From Buddleja alternifolia (lineage: Eukaryota > Streptophyta > Magnoliopsida > Lamiales > Scrophulariaceae): 64,000 nt of DNA. Both the position numbers and the translations under genes were made by a program. Positions 24,163 through 36,957 of this stretch are shown in pieces. Within the stretch, counting starts at the first letter, position 1. Every line of letters starts with the position of its first letter. The notes below the pieces were generated by a model. That model made no database searches, was not told the DNA's origin, and was given only the letters and a program-made list of their open reading frames with translations. The DNA is taken from assembly GCA_019426215.1 (NCBI GenBank), contig CM033394.1:42654423-42718422 (forward strand), given 5' to 3'.

Positions 24163-26002
24163 TTATGACATAGGGGTATTAACGCAAATCATCCCCATGT
24201 CAAGCAAAAATGTCACTTTAGTCTCTCTTGTGAAAAAATTATCACTTTCATCCCTCATGTCCATAATTTGTACTCAGATGGTCCTTTTTTTCGAAATTTC
24301 GGCCAGATTTTCCGGCGTCCGAGCGCGTGTGCTGCACTCTCTTTTTGGCATGGGGCATATCTGTGCGCATCTTCACGAGAAAATCCATAATTTATTGTAG
24401 AAAGATCAGATTCATCAATCGTTTTCTTCCTATGAAACTAGACACATAGGGCTATCCACTCATATATCTCACATAATCAGGAGACGTCTAAAACAAATCA
24501 GTTTTGTATTAAACAATTTAACCTAAAATCTGTCGACTGAGGGGGCATATCTGTGCGCGTCTTCACGAGAAAATTCATAACTCATTGTAGAAAGATCGGA
24601 TTCATGAACCGTTTTCTTCCCATAAAACTAGACACATAGGGCTATCAACTCATATATCTCACATAATCAGGAGATATATAGAACAAATCATTTTTGTATT
24701 CAAATATTAGCTAAAAATCTATCTGCTGTGGGGGTATATTTGTGCACGTCTTCACGAGAAAATTCATAACTCATTATAGAAAGTTTGGATTCATGAACCG
24801 TTTCCTTCCCATGAAATTAGACACATAGGGCTATACACTTATATATCTCACATAATCAGGATACGTCTAGAACAAATCAGTTTTGTATTAAAAAATTAGC
24901 CTAAAATCTGTCGGCTGAGGGGGCATATCTGTGCGCGTCTTCACGAGAAAATTCATAACTCATTGTAGAAAGCTCGGATTCATGAACCGTTTCCTTCTCA
25001 TGAAACTAGACACATAGGGACACCCAAACATATATCGCATATCATCAGGAGACGTCTATAACAAATCAGTTTTGTATTAAAAAATTAGCTAAAAATCTAT
25101 CGGCCGTTGGGGCATATCTGTGCGCGTCTTCACTAGAAAATTCATAACTCATTGTAGAAAGACATCATCAGGAGACGTCTATAACAAATCAGTTTTGTAT
25201 TAAAAAATTAGCTAAAAATCTATCGGCTGTTAGGGCATATATGTGCGCGTCTTCACTAGAAAATTCATAACTCATTGTAGAAAGCGCAGATTCATGAACC
25301 ATTTCCTTTCCATTATATTTTTGGATAGCTCTATGTGTCTAGTTTTATGGGGAGAAAACGGTTCAACAATCCGAGCTTTCTACAATGAGTTATGAATTTT
25401 CTCGTGAAGACGCCCATAGATATGCCCCCTCAGCCGACAGATTTTAGGCTAATTTTTTAATAATAAACTGATTTGTTCTAAATGTCTCCTGATTATGTGA
25501 GATATATGAGTGGATATCCCTATGTGTCTAGTTTCATAGGAAGAAAACGGTTCATGAATCCGAGCTTTCTACAATGAGTTATGAATTTTCCCGTGAAGAC
25601 GCGCACAGATATGCCCCCTCAGCCGACAGATTTTAGGCTAATTGTTGAATAAAAAACTGATTTGTTCTAGACGTCTCCGGATTATGTGAGATATATGAGT
25701 GGATAGCCCTATATGTCTAGTTTCATAGGAAGAAAACGGTTCATGAATCCGATCTTTTTACAATGATTTATGAATTTTCTCGTGAAGACGCGCACAGATA
25801 TGCCCCCTGCCAAAAAGAGAGTGCAGCACACGCGCTCGGACGCCGGAAAATCTGGCCGGAATTTCGAAAGAAGGACCATTTGGGTACATAATCCAAATTA
25901 TGGACATGAGGGATGAAAGTGATAATTTTTTCACAAGAGGGACTAAAGTGACATTTTTGCGTGACATGGGGGATGATTTGCGTTAATACCCCTTATGACA
26001 TA
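24163..26002. mobile_element. Foldback Mutator-like element with arrays of about 189 bp
   Basis: The element is 24173-25992, flanked by the perfect 10-base duplication TTATGACATA (24163-24172, 25993-26002). The ends are long inverted repeats starting GGGGTATTAACGCAAATCAT and matching for at least 250 bases. Each arm continues as head-to-tail copies of a unit of about 188-190 bases containing CATATCTGTGCGCGTCTTCA. There are about six copies on the left (starts near 24352, 24543, 24731, 24922, 25111 and a shortened one near 25236) and three inverted copies on the right (near 25800, 25600, 25400). The turn-over point is at about 25310. The long TSD and long terminal repeats suggest a Mutator-like foldback element. 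No transposase frame exists. Confidence 0.88.
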
Positions 26003-26228
26003 TTACACACTTTATCTGAGATATCTAGCCTAATTATGTCTCATAATTGTCGCATGATCTTCTTTTGCTCCCCATATTATCACTGGATCGTAACACATTG
26101 AATTATGAGTTTATTATTTTTTTAGGTCGTTGCCTAGATTCTGCACAATGCATATTGGTGCTTATTTCAACGCTGAATTAGGGGACCTTTCATTGTTTGT
26201 GTTCCTGACAAGTTATCTTCCTTTGCAG

Positions 26229-26582
26229 AATTAAGCTTCCATCAGGAGCCAAGAAGATTGTTCCCAGTGGTTGTCGTGCAATGGTTGGTCAGGTTGCTGG
26301 AGGTGGAAGAACTGCACAGCCAATGTTGAAGGCTGGAAACACGCCTATCATAAGTTTAGAGTAAAGAGAAAGAGTTGGCCCAAGGTTCATGGTGTTGCTA
26401 TGAATCCAGTTGAGCATCCTCATGGTAGTGGCAACCATTAACACATTGGTCATGCCAGTAGTGTTCGTCGTGATGCGCCAGCTGGACAAAAGGTTGGTCT
26501 TATTGCTGCCAGAAGAACTGGTCGTTTCCGTGGTCAAGCTGCTGCTACTGCTACTGCTGCTAAATCCGATAAGAGTTCTTAG
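26229..26582 (+). pseudogene. Ribosomal protein L8 (uL2) 3' exon, broken
   Basis: The exon starts after the acceptor TTTGCAG and reads [37 protein letters not shown], a frame change, then [28 protein letters not shown], a stop, [36 protein letters not shown] and a final TAG. This is the conserved C-terminal half of cytosolic 60S protein L8/uL2, which helps form the peptidyl-transferase region. Two extra bases near 26341 and TAA at 26439-26441 (where the family has Gln) inactivate it. A retained splice acceptor argues for capture from genomic DNA, not from an mRNA. The N-terminal half is absent. Confidence 0.93.
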
Positions 26583-27529
26583 ACTATTGATATTTCTGGA
26601 TGAAGAGTTCGATTTTGTTTTGTTATCATACTTTTCAATTTTAATCTAAATCAGATTTTTCACGCTCAAATGCAATATTGTTTTGGTGAGGATATACTAG
26701 ATTTTGTTGGGATTTTGGATGTTAAGTTTTATTTAACGCTTTTTTTGATCTGTTTTCAGTTGAGACTCAAGTAACTTTTACTTAAGTTTTAGCAGTGTTC
26801 TTTGAAGTTTATGTTGCATGAATGGCGATATACGGTTATGATATACTTGAAAAAGCAGTTAAATTGCTGGAGCATGAGATGATTAGACGCGGCCACAGTC
26901 CATTCCCGGATGGTATAAATTTCCCCCCATATTTTAGTGTGATGTGGGAATTGTGTAAGGAGTATGTTATGATCGCTTGAGATTTTTTTTATTTTAAAAT
27001 GATGTTATAACATAATGAACGATGTGTCAAATCTTATATTTACCAAAAGATTTTATGAGATTGAATACAAGATGAAATGCATTTTGCAATGAACAATTTG
27101 AATTGTTGGAGTTGAGACGAACATGATACAACTATTGAATTTGAAGATAAGCATTTAAATTTGTTTGAAGATACATATAGGCCAAATATATCAACAATCT
27201 TGCACATCAAAATGAAAATGTAATATCATTAAGTTTGTAGAGGTCCAATTTTAAACATGTCGAATATTCTTATCATCAAAATTGTGTATTAAAAATAGGG
27301 TCTTATTGGACCTGATCAATTGAGTAATGAAATAAATATGGGTCACACAGAGACCTCAAAATGGACATATAGTTCAAGGCCATCAATATCAGTGGAGATT
27401 CATCTCATGACTAACTAAGCACTTGTCCTGTTTTTTATTTTTTCTTTTCACTTGTTCCTACAGTTGGGCCAATGAAATTACCACTTGTTTTTCTTTTTTC
27501 TTGTCATACGTTCAGTGTGGGCAATTTGA
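26583..27529. other. Helitron A 3' part
   Basis: About 950 bases of AT-rich sequence between the ribosomal protein fragment and the terminal hairpin. The first part is probably 3' flank of the captured ribosomal protein gene. No gene is recognised. Confidence 0.5.
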
Positions 27530-27556
27530 GCGCGTAGCGCGTTGTGCTCTCGACTA

Positions 27557-27557
<1 letters not shown>

Positions 27558-27621
<64 letters not shown>

Positions 27622-27632
27622 GTGTGTGTGTG
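27558..27632. repeat. (AT)n(TG)n microsatellite
   Basis: A long AT dinucleotide run passes into about seven TG repeats at its right end. It directly borders the 3' CTAG end of Helitron A, in line with Helitron insertion between A and T. Confidence 0.95.
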
Positions 27633-28113
27633 AATGAAGTAGCCAAAGATTGACAAGTAATAAATAGCAATATTGAATAAAGAACCTGGATGATCTCCCT
27701 CTCTCTCCTTGTTAGCATGACTGGATCCTCGTCTGTTAATTAAGATCTTTTCAAAGTCGTCTGCACAATTTACAACACAAAGTAAATATTAGGGCAAAAT
27801 GCACTTCACCCCCTCAAAAATTCAACTGTTAGCATTAAACCTCTCAAAATTCAAAAAAGAGACTACGCCCCCTAAAAAATTTAAATCTGTAGCACTTTGC
27901 CCCCAAAATCAATTTTGAAACTGACACTTTTGTGGAATATTCAATCGCATGTCAATCATTGTGAACTTGTAAGGTTATAAATGTCGTTTATCAACTCCTA
28001 CGCAATCAACTACACTTTATAATGTAAAACTGTGCCAACACCGATCAAATGAAAATTTGAATTCCAAAATGGCTTTATGAGCTCTTGAAAAACATGAATC
28101 CCGAGTTGATACT

Positions 28114-28648
28114 TGATGTAGGTGGAAATTGGACTTTGGGCAAGCTGACAAGCCCAAGATTTAATAGGTTAAATCCCATTAAGAAGACGGACTTGGATTC
28201 TTTCTAAAAGATATCCAACTCGATCTAGCATACCTAGAAGACCTGTCTACCTGTACCTGCAAGAGAGAATATATCTATATAAGGCAAGCATGGAGACACG
28301 AATCAATCAAGTCAATACTTTCCTTAACAAAGGCATGGCGGAATCACGCCATATATCAACATTAATTATGATTGATCCTTGAATAGATGTACCCAAAAAT
28401 AAAAAGATGCAGACTTTTACCTTTTTAACTATATGTATAAGTAGCATAGCTGACTTACCATAACTTACTCTACCCCATCAAAACTTGTACAAGTACCCAA
28501 CTAAAGCATAGTGAGAACACTTTTTGAATCCTCGTGGATATAGGTATAATTTTTTTACCGAACCACATTAAATCTCTTGTTATTTACATTATTACACTTA
28601 TATTATCATCATATCTCACTATATTGCTCAAATTATCCCTAATATTCA
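28114..28648 (+). repeat. 5' LTR of Tat-type element
   Basis: It starts TGATGTAGGTGG and aligns with the copy at 48736 onward to AATATTCA. A TATA-like CTATATAAGGCAA lies at about 28275, matched by GTATAAGGCAA in the other LTR. The 3' limit is uncertain by some tens of bases because the hairpin element sits at the boundary and the PBS-like sequence is about 35 bases further on. Confidence 0.8.
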
Positions 28649-31600
28649 TAATAGAGGTGGCAATTGGGTGGATTGGGTCGGGTCCAACTGGGTCTTATGC
28701 AAAAAAAATTGTATGAAAGTTAGGCTCATAATGGACCCAATGAGAACCCAGTTAGGAACCAATAAGGACCCAATATAGACCCAAAATTGGATTAGAATAT
28801 GTTTTAAACAAGTTTAGCCAATCACTCTTTTTACACACACTGCACACTTTTTACACATATTAGGCATATTTACACACACACAACATACTTTTACACACAC
28901 AACACACTTTTACACACACAACATATATTTTACACACACTATACACTTTTTACACACATTTACATATATACACAACACACTTTTACTCACACACAACACA
29001 CTTTTACACACACTGCATATTTTTTACACACTTTTACACACACTGCATATTGTTTACACACACAACACACTTTTACACACACCACACATATTTTCACACA
29101 CATTACACATTTTTTCACACACAATGCACATTTTTTACACACAATGCAAATTTTTTACACACTTTTTACACACACTATACATATTTTCACACACAATGCA
29201 CACTTTTTACACACACTGCACACTTTTTACACACACTATACATATTTCACACACAATGCACACTTTTTACACACACTACACACTTTTTCACACTTTATAC
29301 ACACACTACACATTTTTTACACACTACACATATTTTCACACACAATCCATATTTTTTACACACACTACACACTTTTCACACGCACTACACACATTTTCAC
29401 ACACAATGCACATTTTTTACACTTTTTCACACACAATGCACATTTTTTACACACTTTTTCACACACAATGCACATTTTTTACACACACTACACATATTTT
29501 CACACACTATGCACATTTTTTACACACACTACATATATTTTCACACACAATGCACACTTTTTACACGCACTACATACATTTTCACACACAATGCACATTT
29601 TTTACACACACTACACATATTTTCACACACAATGCACATTTTTTACACACACTACATATATTTTCACACATAATGCACACTTTTTACACACACTACACAT
29701 TTTCACACACAATGCACATTTTTTACACACACTACATGCATTTTCACACACAATGCATACTTTTTACACACACTACACACTTTTTCACACACAATGCACA
29801 CGTTATACACACTACATATATTTTCACACAATTCATACTTTTTACACACATTACACACTTTTACACACACTACACACTTTTTCACACACAATGCACACTT
29901 TTTACACACACTACACACATTTTCACACACAATGCACACTCTTTACACACTAGACACTTTTTATACACACTAGACATATTTTCACACACTATACATACTT
30001 TACACACACACATCACATATTTTACACACATTACATATATTTTCACACACGACACATATTTTACACACAATACACACATTTTCACACATTATACATATTT
30101 TACACACATTTTCACACACATCACATATTTTCACACACTACACACATTTTGACACACTACAAATATTTTGACACACTACACACATAATTTCACACACTAC
30201 ACACATTTTCACAGACTACACACATTTACACACACCACACAAATTTTCACACACTACACATATTTTCACACATTTTACACACTTCATACATTTTAACACA
30301 TTTTACACACATTTTCACACACATCATATATTTTACATACACTACACATTTTCACACACTACACACATATATGTAGTGTGTGAAAATGTGTGGTGTATGT
30401 GAAAATATGTGTAGTGTGAGTAAAATATGTAAAAATATGTGTAGTGTGTGTATAATATGTGAAAATATGTGTAGTGTGTGAAAATGTGTGTAATGTATGT
30501 GAAATATGTGTAGTGTATGTAAAATATGTGTAGTGTGTGAAAATATGTGTAGTGTGTGAAAATGTATGTAGTGTGTGTAAAATGTGTTATTTGTGTGTGA
30601 AAATGTGTGTTGTGTGTGTAAAATATGTCATTTGTGTGTGAAAATATATGTAGTGTGTGTAAAATATGTAATGTGTGTGAAAATATGTGTAGTGTGTGTA
30701 AAGTATGAGTAGTTTATGTAAAATGTGTGATGTAGATGTGAAAATATGTGTAGTGTGTGTAAAATGTGTGAAAATGTGAATAATGTGTGTAAAATATGTC
30801 AAAATATGTGTAGTGTGTGAAAATACGTGTAATGTGTGTGAAAATACGTATAGTGTGTGAAAATGTGTGTAGTGTCTGTAAAATGTGCAGTGTGTGTGAA
30901 AATGTGTATAGTGTGTGTAAAATGTGTGAAAATATGTGTAGTGTATGTGAAAATATGTGTAGTGTGTGTAAAATATGTGAAAATGTGTGTAGTGTATGTG
31001 AAATATGTGTAGTGTGTGAAAATGTGTGTAAAATATGTGAAAATGTGTGTAGTGTATGAAAATGTGTAAAGTGTATGTTAAAATATGTGTAGTGTGTGTA
31101 AAATATGTGAAAATATGTGTAGTGTGTGAAAATGTGTGGTGTATGTGAACTATGTGTAGTGTGTGAAAATGTGTGTAGTGTGTGTAAAAATATGTGTAGT
31201 GTGTGAAAATGTCTGTAGTGTGTGTAAAATATGTGAAAATATGTGGTGTGTAAAAATGTGTGTAATTTATGTGAAAATATGTCATTTGTGTGTGAAAATG
31301 TGTAGTATGTGTAAAATATATGTAGTATGTGAAAATATGTGGTGTGTGAAAATGTGTATATTGTGTGTAAATATGTGTAGTGTGTGTAAAAAGTGTGTAG
31401 TGTATGTGTAAATGTGTTCAAGTGTTTGTGTAAATTGTGTGTTGGGTGTGTATTAAATTTCAAACTAAGTTAGACCCAATTTGGACCCAGTTTGGGCCCA
31501 TATTGGGCCCAACTCAAGACCCAATTGGACCCAAAAATAAGTGAGAACTAACCCAGTTGGAACCATAAAGAAAAAACTTAGGACCCAACACAACTAAAAC

Positions 31601-31658
31601 CTAGGTGGGTTGGGTTTGAAATATATCTTTGGACCCAAATTGTCACCCTAATTCATAT
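28644..31658. mobile_element. 3-kb hairpin (foldback) element made of CA/TG repeats
   Basis: The element is 28652-31650. The ends are inverted: TAGAGGTGGCAATTGGGT on the left, TAGGGTGACAATTTGGGT read from the right. The flanks ATTCATAA and ATTCATAT agree at 7 of 8 bases, as for a hAT-type insertion. Inside each end lie GGACCCAA-rich stretches. Next comes an arm of TTTTACACACACTACACA-type repeats (about 28810-30365) and then the complementary TGTGTAGTGTGTGAAAATAT arm (about 30370-31445). The turn is near ACACACATATATGTAGTGTG. The long open frames across it (His/Thr/Phe/Tyr only) are an artefact of a repeat lacking stop codons. Confidence 0.85.
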
Positions 31659-31692
31659 AAATATTAATGGTGTGAAACCCAAACACATTAAT

Positions 31693-31710
31693 TGGAGCCG
31701 TCTGTGGGAA
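31693..31710 (+). other. Probable primer-binding site of Tat-type element
   Basis: TGGAGCCGTCTGTGGGAA resembles the TGGCGCCGTCTGTGGGAA sequence that follows the 5' LTR in many plant gypsy elements. The gag frame opens about 70 bases downstream. Confidence 0.6.
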
Positions 31711-31776
31711 ATCTGAGTTGAAGATGTGAGGTAATCTTAGTATTTTTTACATATTTTTTTCGTTTAACAAGTTGTG

Positions 31777-33690
31777 ATGGCAGATCAAGGTATGGTGGAA
31801 ATGATGAACATTGATGGAAATGCTGGAAAAAAGGCGTTGTTATTCCCAGGAAATGCAGATTGGGCAGCCCCAGAGACGCCAGTCCTTCTAGCTAGGCATT
31901 TAGTAGATGAAATATATGACCCTGTGGGTGAAAACTCACCAGGAACACAAGACAGAGGGAAAGAAGGATCACCATGTGAGGTGGTAATGGTAGATCTAAT
32001 TTTGAGTAAGCTGAAAGGAATTGTAGATGAAGTTGTTACAGCTGCGTTCCAATCCAAACTTGCAGGTATGCAGGATTTGCAGAAAAGTGACAACTTGGTG
32101 TCTCTGCCACCAAAGGGGACACCTAAGGTAGGAGATGAGAAGATTGGGGGTAATAATGAATTTACCCCTAAAGGAAGTTCTGGGAAAAGAGCAGGAAGAC
32201 AAGGCTTCTAGGAACAGGAGGGAGACAAGGAAGAGAATGAGCCCCATAAGAAATACCAAGCTCCCGAGGGACGCCAGATGCGTCAGATGAACCTAGGAGA
32301 AGTTGAGGAGCAGAAAGGTTCGGTATCTTCACCTAAGGTGCCGAGCATGCCACATCAGGTGTGGCAGCAGCATCCAGATACAATAGGAAAAGAAGATCTG
32401 CGAGAGCGCTTACCACAAGGCTGGGCAGGAAAAGCTAGAGAACTGGAGGACGAAGCCAGCAACTATGAATCTGCCCAATCTCTTTGGGGAGATCATGAGG
32501 TGAAACAGAAAGCCAAGAGCAAGATGAATTAGCTTGAACTCATGGTTAGAAGAATGGAAGAAATAGAGAAAAAGGTGATGGGTGGAAAAATGTAGCTAGA
32601 TCAAGGGATTCTATTCACGGAATCTATCATGAAGGAAGAACTACCCCGAGATTTTAAGAGCCATTCCATCACTCCCTGTGATGGTACTACCAATCCAGAG
32701 GAACACCCATACACTTTTCGGAACTATGCCTTACTGCATAGGTATTCTGATGCAATCAAAAGTAGAGTGTTATTAACCACGCTGGCCAGGTCTGCACAGT
32801 AATGGTTCAACCAACTGCCAGAAGGAGTCATTGCATCCTTCTCGGAGTTTAGCTCAAAGTTTATTCATAAATTTGCTAGTAGGAAAAAGCATGGAAAGGC
32901 CCCACTAAGTTTGTTCAACATCAAGCAAAGAGGAGATGAAGCCTTAAGGGTGTATGTAAGGCATTTCAGCATGGCCACCCTCGAAGTACCTTCTGCTACA
33001 GCAGACTAGAAAGCTAGTGCTTTCACACAAAGACTGCGAGAGAGAGACTTATTTAAGTCTCTAACCAAGAAGCCAGCAATGGATTTCGATGAACTACTTA
33101 GCAGAGCTAAAAAATACGTCAATATAGAGGAAGCGCAGCGGATAAGATGAGCTAAACAAGGTCACCAAAAGAAGGATAAGCTGGGAAATGAAGGACAGAA
33201 CAAGGTCCATAAAAATAAATGAGGAAGCTGGGTTCTAGGATCAACTCCTAGACCAAGTATAAGAGCTAGAACCACATATATACCATAGAGAGGTTCCAAA
33301 AATGAACAATTGATGGTTGTAGAAGAAAAAGGCATCATACAATGGCCGGAAGGAGCTGATAAAGGACCACAGAATCCAGTTTCCATAAAGAGCATGGGCA
33401 TGACATAGATGCCTGTCCCGAGCTGGAAGAAGAAACCCAAAGACTAGCCAGACTGGGATACATGAAAGAATTCATAATCCAAAACAACAATCAATATGGC
33501 AAAGGTGGGTCAAACTCGTCTTGGGGAGAAGAACCTGGGTACGAGGAAGAGGAGCCCCGGGAAGGAGGCAAAGAAGAGGAGCTGGAAGAGTTGGGCCTTC
33601 AGGAAGGAAAAATTTTCCTCAGCAGATCAACAAACAACCTGAAGCTTAGGAGAACCAAGGGCAAAAAAAGGTTAACAATGTGAATTGAGC
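31777..33690 (+). pseudogene. gag: Tat-type gag, broken
   Basis: It starts at ATG 31777 (MADQGMVEMMNIDG). After a variable N-terminal part (to about 32530) comes the gag core at 32640-33120: HSITPCDGTTNPEEHPYTF, ALLHRYSDAIKSRVLLTTLA, WFNQLPEGVIASFSEFSSKF and LSLFNIKQRGDEALRVYVRH. The tail is basic, then acidic. Stops interrupt it at about 32209, 32530, 32593, 32800 (inside the core, before WFNQLPE), 33008 and 33148. Capsid assembly is its normal role. It is separated from protease by about 200 bases of linker. Confidence 0.85.
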
Positions 33691-33799
33691 TACCATATAT
33701 ATGATTTCAGGCGATTTAACAGTAGAAAAAACTAAGCAATCCCTGAAGAAACAAGTAAAGAAGGTGGAAAATACACCTGCCTTTTTCATGAATGTCAGT

Positions 33800-35950
33800 C
33801 AAGCAAACCTGGGCAAGAGATTTGCTTTGGACCAAAAGATGCGAAGACAATCCAGACTCCGCACAACGATCTTCTAGTCATTACAGCGACTATAGCCAAC
33901 TATGATGTACAATGAATTTTCTGTTAGGTATATGCCTTAGACACCAAAAAGGACAAATAGTTAGATTAGGGCATATTATTGTGTTGTACAAACTATTAAA
34001 ATGATATTAATAAAGGCATCTGTATTTTGTTCATATAAATCTTTATGGCATCTAAATAAGTATTGAACATATAGTCAATGTGAATAAAGGTTTGACTCTT
34101 TGCTCTTTATGGAATAAAGACGTGGCATGGGAAGAGTCTTACACTTTATCACTTAAAAGGGTTCACAAGTCAAAGAATCTTAATTGGGCATTAAGATTCG
34201 ACTTGTATGACAGATGCTCTGACGATGAGTGCTAGTCAAACACTATAGGGATAGTGGGAGCAAGTATCATAGATATGTCAATGGAATTGACATATTCAAA
34301 CACGGCTCGTAGTAATCCGATCACATGGGTATTTACTTAGTCACTGTCAACGATTGAATTACTGATCGTAATAGTATGCGTGAGCCTTAGACCTGAGGGT
34401 TCATGATCAATGTGCTTGTATTATTGGATCTGTTACTAGAGTAGTTAGGCCCATATCACCCGTCGATGGGGTCGACATCGAAGTGCGATATCAATGAAAC
34501 AAGTAGCATTTGATCAGTGATGGCCAAGATGGGATTCACTGTCCTGTGCGATTATAGGCTAATGAAATTATAAAGTCTTTGACCAAAGCATAACAACTAA
34601 CTCATGTGGGACACTGAGGGTAGTTTAGTAAGTTCATTATGCTATAATCTAATGCACAGTATCAAGTTCAGTGAGTTTGACATTTTTCATGACTCTCACT
34701 TGATCGGGATACGCCAGTGAAGGGCTTATACTCATACGGCATTTATGATTAAGAGGTTCGTAAAATGATTCGTTCATTTTGTACTCAATTGGGTTACGAT
34801 GTGAGTCCACGGGACTAGCTAGGTGACACTCACATCCTTACGTAATTCCTCCCTTTGCCAATTGAGACAAACCTAAAGAGTCGCGCTATAAGAAATGAAC
34901 GGAATGTATCTTTTTATGTAAATCTTTTAGAAAGAATTAAATGGACTGATTGGTTTAATTAGATTAAATCAATTAATTAATATTTAATTTAATTAGATTA
35001 AATTAAATTATTTAATTAGTATATTAATTAATAGTATATATTATATTTAAATTGGATTTAAATTAAATATATACAGATGGGCTAGAAATTAGACAAGCCA
35101 ATTAAAAGCCCACCCAGTTTAAGAAAGCCCTAAGGGGGTGGCCACTTAGGGTTAGAGTAGCCTTCAACTTATTCCACAAGGTAGTTGAGTTTAAAAGGAC
35201 TCCTACAGTGGAACAAACCCTAAGACAAGAGAAAAAAAACACAATACATTTTACACAACACAAAAGGAAAGAACTCTCTTCCTTTTTTCCTTTCTAGCCA
35301 TCCAGTGCTGCAAAGAAGGACGAGTCTCGGGATCTTTGGAAGGCTTGTTTCGCATAAAGTTTTAGAGACAGGAGCCCTTGGAGGATTGCTCTTCTGCAGA
35401 ATCAGTAAAGGAATAAAAAAGGTGTTTTTATTCGTTTTAATTTTTGCGAAACCCATGAAAACTCATCAGGTCTATGTTTGTGATCTACCGATAGGAATCC
35501 TCGAATCTTCCACTGCAATTCTCTGTTTCATGTATAGGATTCCTAACATTTTCATCGACAGTGGAAGCTCAGTGGATATCTTGTTCTACCAAGCATACCA
35601 ACAGATGAATTTGGAAAACGCCAAGCTGGAAGAGGAGAAAACCTCACTATTCGTCTTTGCTGGAGAAGTCGTACAACCAGTGGGATAGATTACCCTACCC
35701 CTATCCTTAGGGGTGGGACCAAGGAAAAAGACAAAATTGACTAAGTGTTTAGTCGTAGACACTCCGTTTGCGTATAATGTAATATTTGGTAGATCTGCCT
35801 TGGTCTTGTTCGAAGCTGTAATTTCCATACCACATAAGAAAATTAAGTTTCCCACACCGGAGGGTATATGAGAAGTATTGGGGGATCAACACCAATCAAA
35901 GAAGTGTTATGTAGCCTCGCTCAGGCAGATGAATAAACCTACAGAGGATA
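33800..35950 (+). pseudogene. Gypsy aspartic protease, split by a solo LTR
   Basis: The left part reads DLLVITATIANYDVQ, a stop, then IF at 33916-33921. After the LTR the frame resumes with IFIDSGSSVDILFYQAYQQM near 35550. DSG is the catalytic aspartate motif. Then come VVDTPFAYNVIFGRSAL and further stops (35686, 35869). The protein should cut the gag-pol polyprotein. Confidence 0.85.
33922..35548 (+). repeat. Solo LTR of a different copia-like family
   Basis: It is 1627 bases, begins TGTTAGGTATATGCCTTAGA, ends GGATTCCTAACA and is flanked by the perfect TSD TTTTC (33917-33921, 35549-35553). It has no similarity to the SIRE-like LTR beyond the short termini. The family assignment to copia rests on its TGTTAGG/CCTAACA ends. 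It interrupts the protease motif of the host gypsy element. Confidence 0.88.
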
Positions 35951-36957
35951 AGAAGTGCAATTCTAAAAAAAGCTAGTTTAGAAGATGGCGAAGCTGAAAA
36001 GAAGATTGTTCCGGCCCATGTCGAACCCATAGGAGAAATCATGAGTATAGAACTTATACCGGGAGATGTAGATAAAACTGTCAAGATAGGATCACACCTA
36101 AATCCAGAAGTGAAGAAAGAGTTGATAGCTACATTGCGTAGCTATGGAGATGTATTTTCTTAGTCAGCTAATGACCTGGTAGGGATTAACCCCACAGTTA
36201 CACAACATCATTTAAATGTATACCCAGATGCAAAGCCAGTCATACAAAAGAAGAGACATTTCGGACCTGATAAGGAAGCCATAGTCCGAGCCAAGCTGGA
36301 TATGTTCCTCAAAGCCAGGCACATTGAGGAAATCCAATTTCCAGAGTGGGTATCCAATTTAGTCTTGGTGCCCAAAGGAGGATCAAAGTGGAAGATGTGC
36401 ATTGACTTCCGTGACCTGAATAACGCCTATCCTAAAGGCCATTATCCATTACCACGGATAGACCAGCTGGTGCACTCCACAGCTGGATTTGAATTGTTGA
36501 GCACCATGGATGTGCAAAGTGGGTATCACCAGATACCTTTAGATGAGGAAGACCAAAGGAAAGTTAGTTTCATAACTACCTTTGGACCATACTGTTGCGT
36601 TGTCATGCCCTTTGGACTAAAAAATGTTGGAGCAACCTAACAAAGGTTGCTAGACATGATGTTCTGCGACCAGATCAGAAAGAATATCGAGGTTTACGTC
36701 GATGACATGGTGATTAAAATCCGAGCTACCAACGCGCATGTGCAGGATTTACAACAAAACTTTGAGGCATAGAGAAAGTACCAAATGAAGTTGAATCCAA
36801 CAAAGTGCGCTTTTAGAATCAAAAGAGGAAAATTCCTTGGATATATGGTCACGGAGAAGGGGATAGAGGTTAATAACGAGAAGATCAAAGCAATCCAAAA
36901 CATGGCGGAACCTCGAGATGTTAACGAGGTACAAAGGCTGATAGGGCGGATAACAGC

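Noticed and set aside
26289..26537. Minus-strand frame over the ribosomal protein fragment
   Set aside because: It is a shadow of the L8 exon on the plus strand; the plus-strand translation matches a known family and the minus does not.
29050..30152. Open frames up to 342 codons on the plus strand and similar ones on the minus strand (30587-31463)
   Set aside because: They consist only of His, Thr, Phe, Tyr, Ile and Cys from a CA/TG repeat and are open in several frames at once. Absence of stop codons in the repeat explains them.
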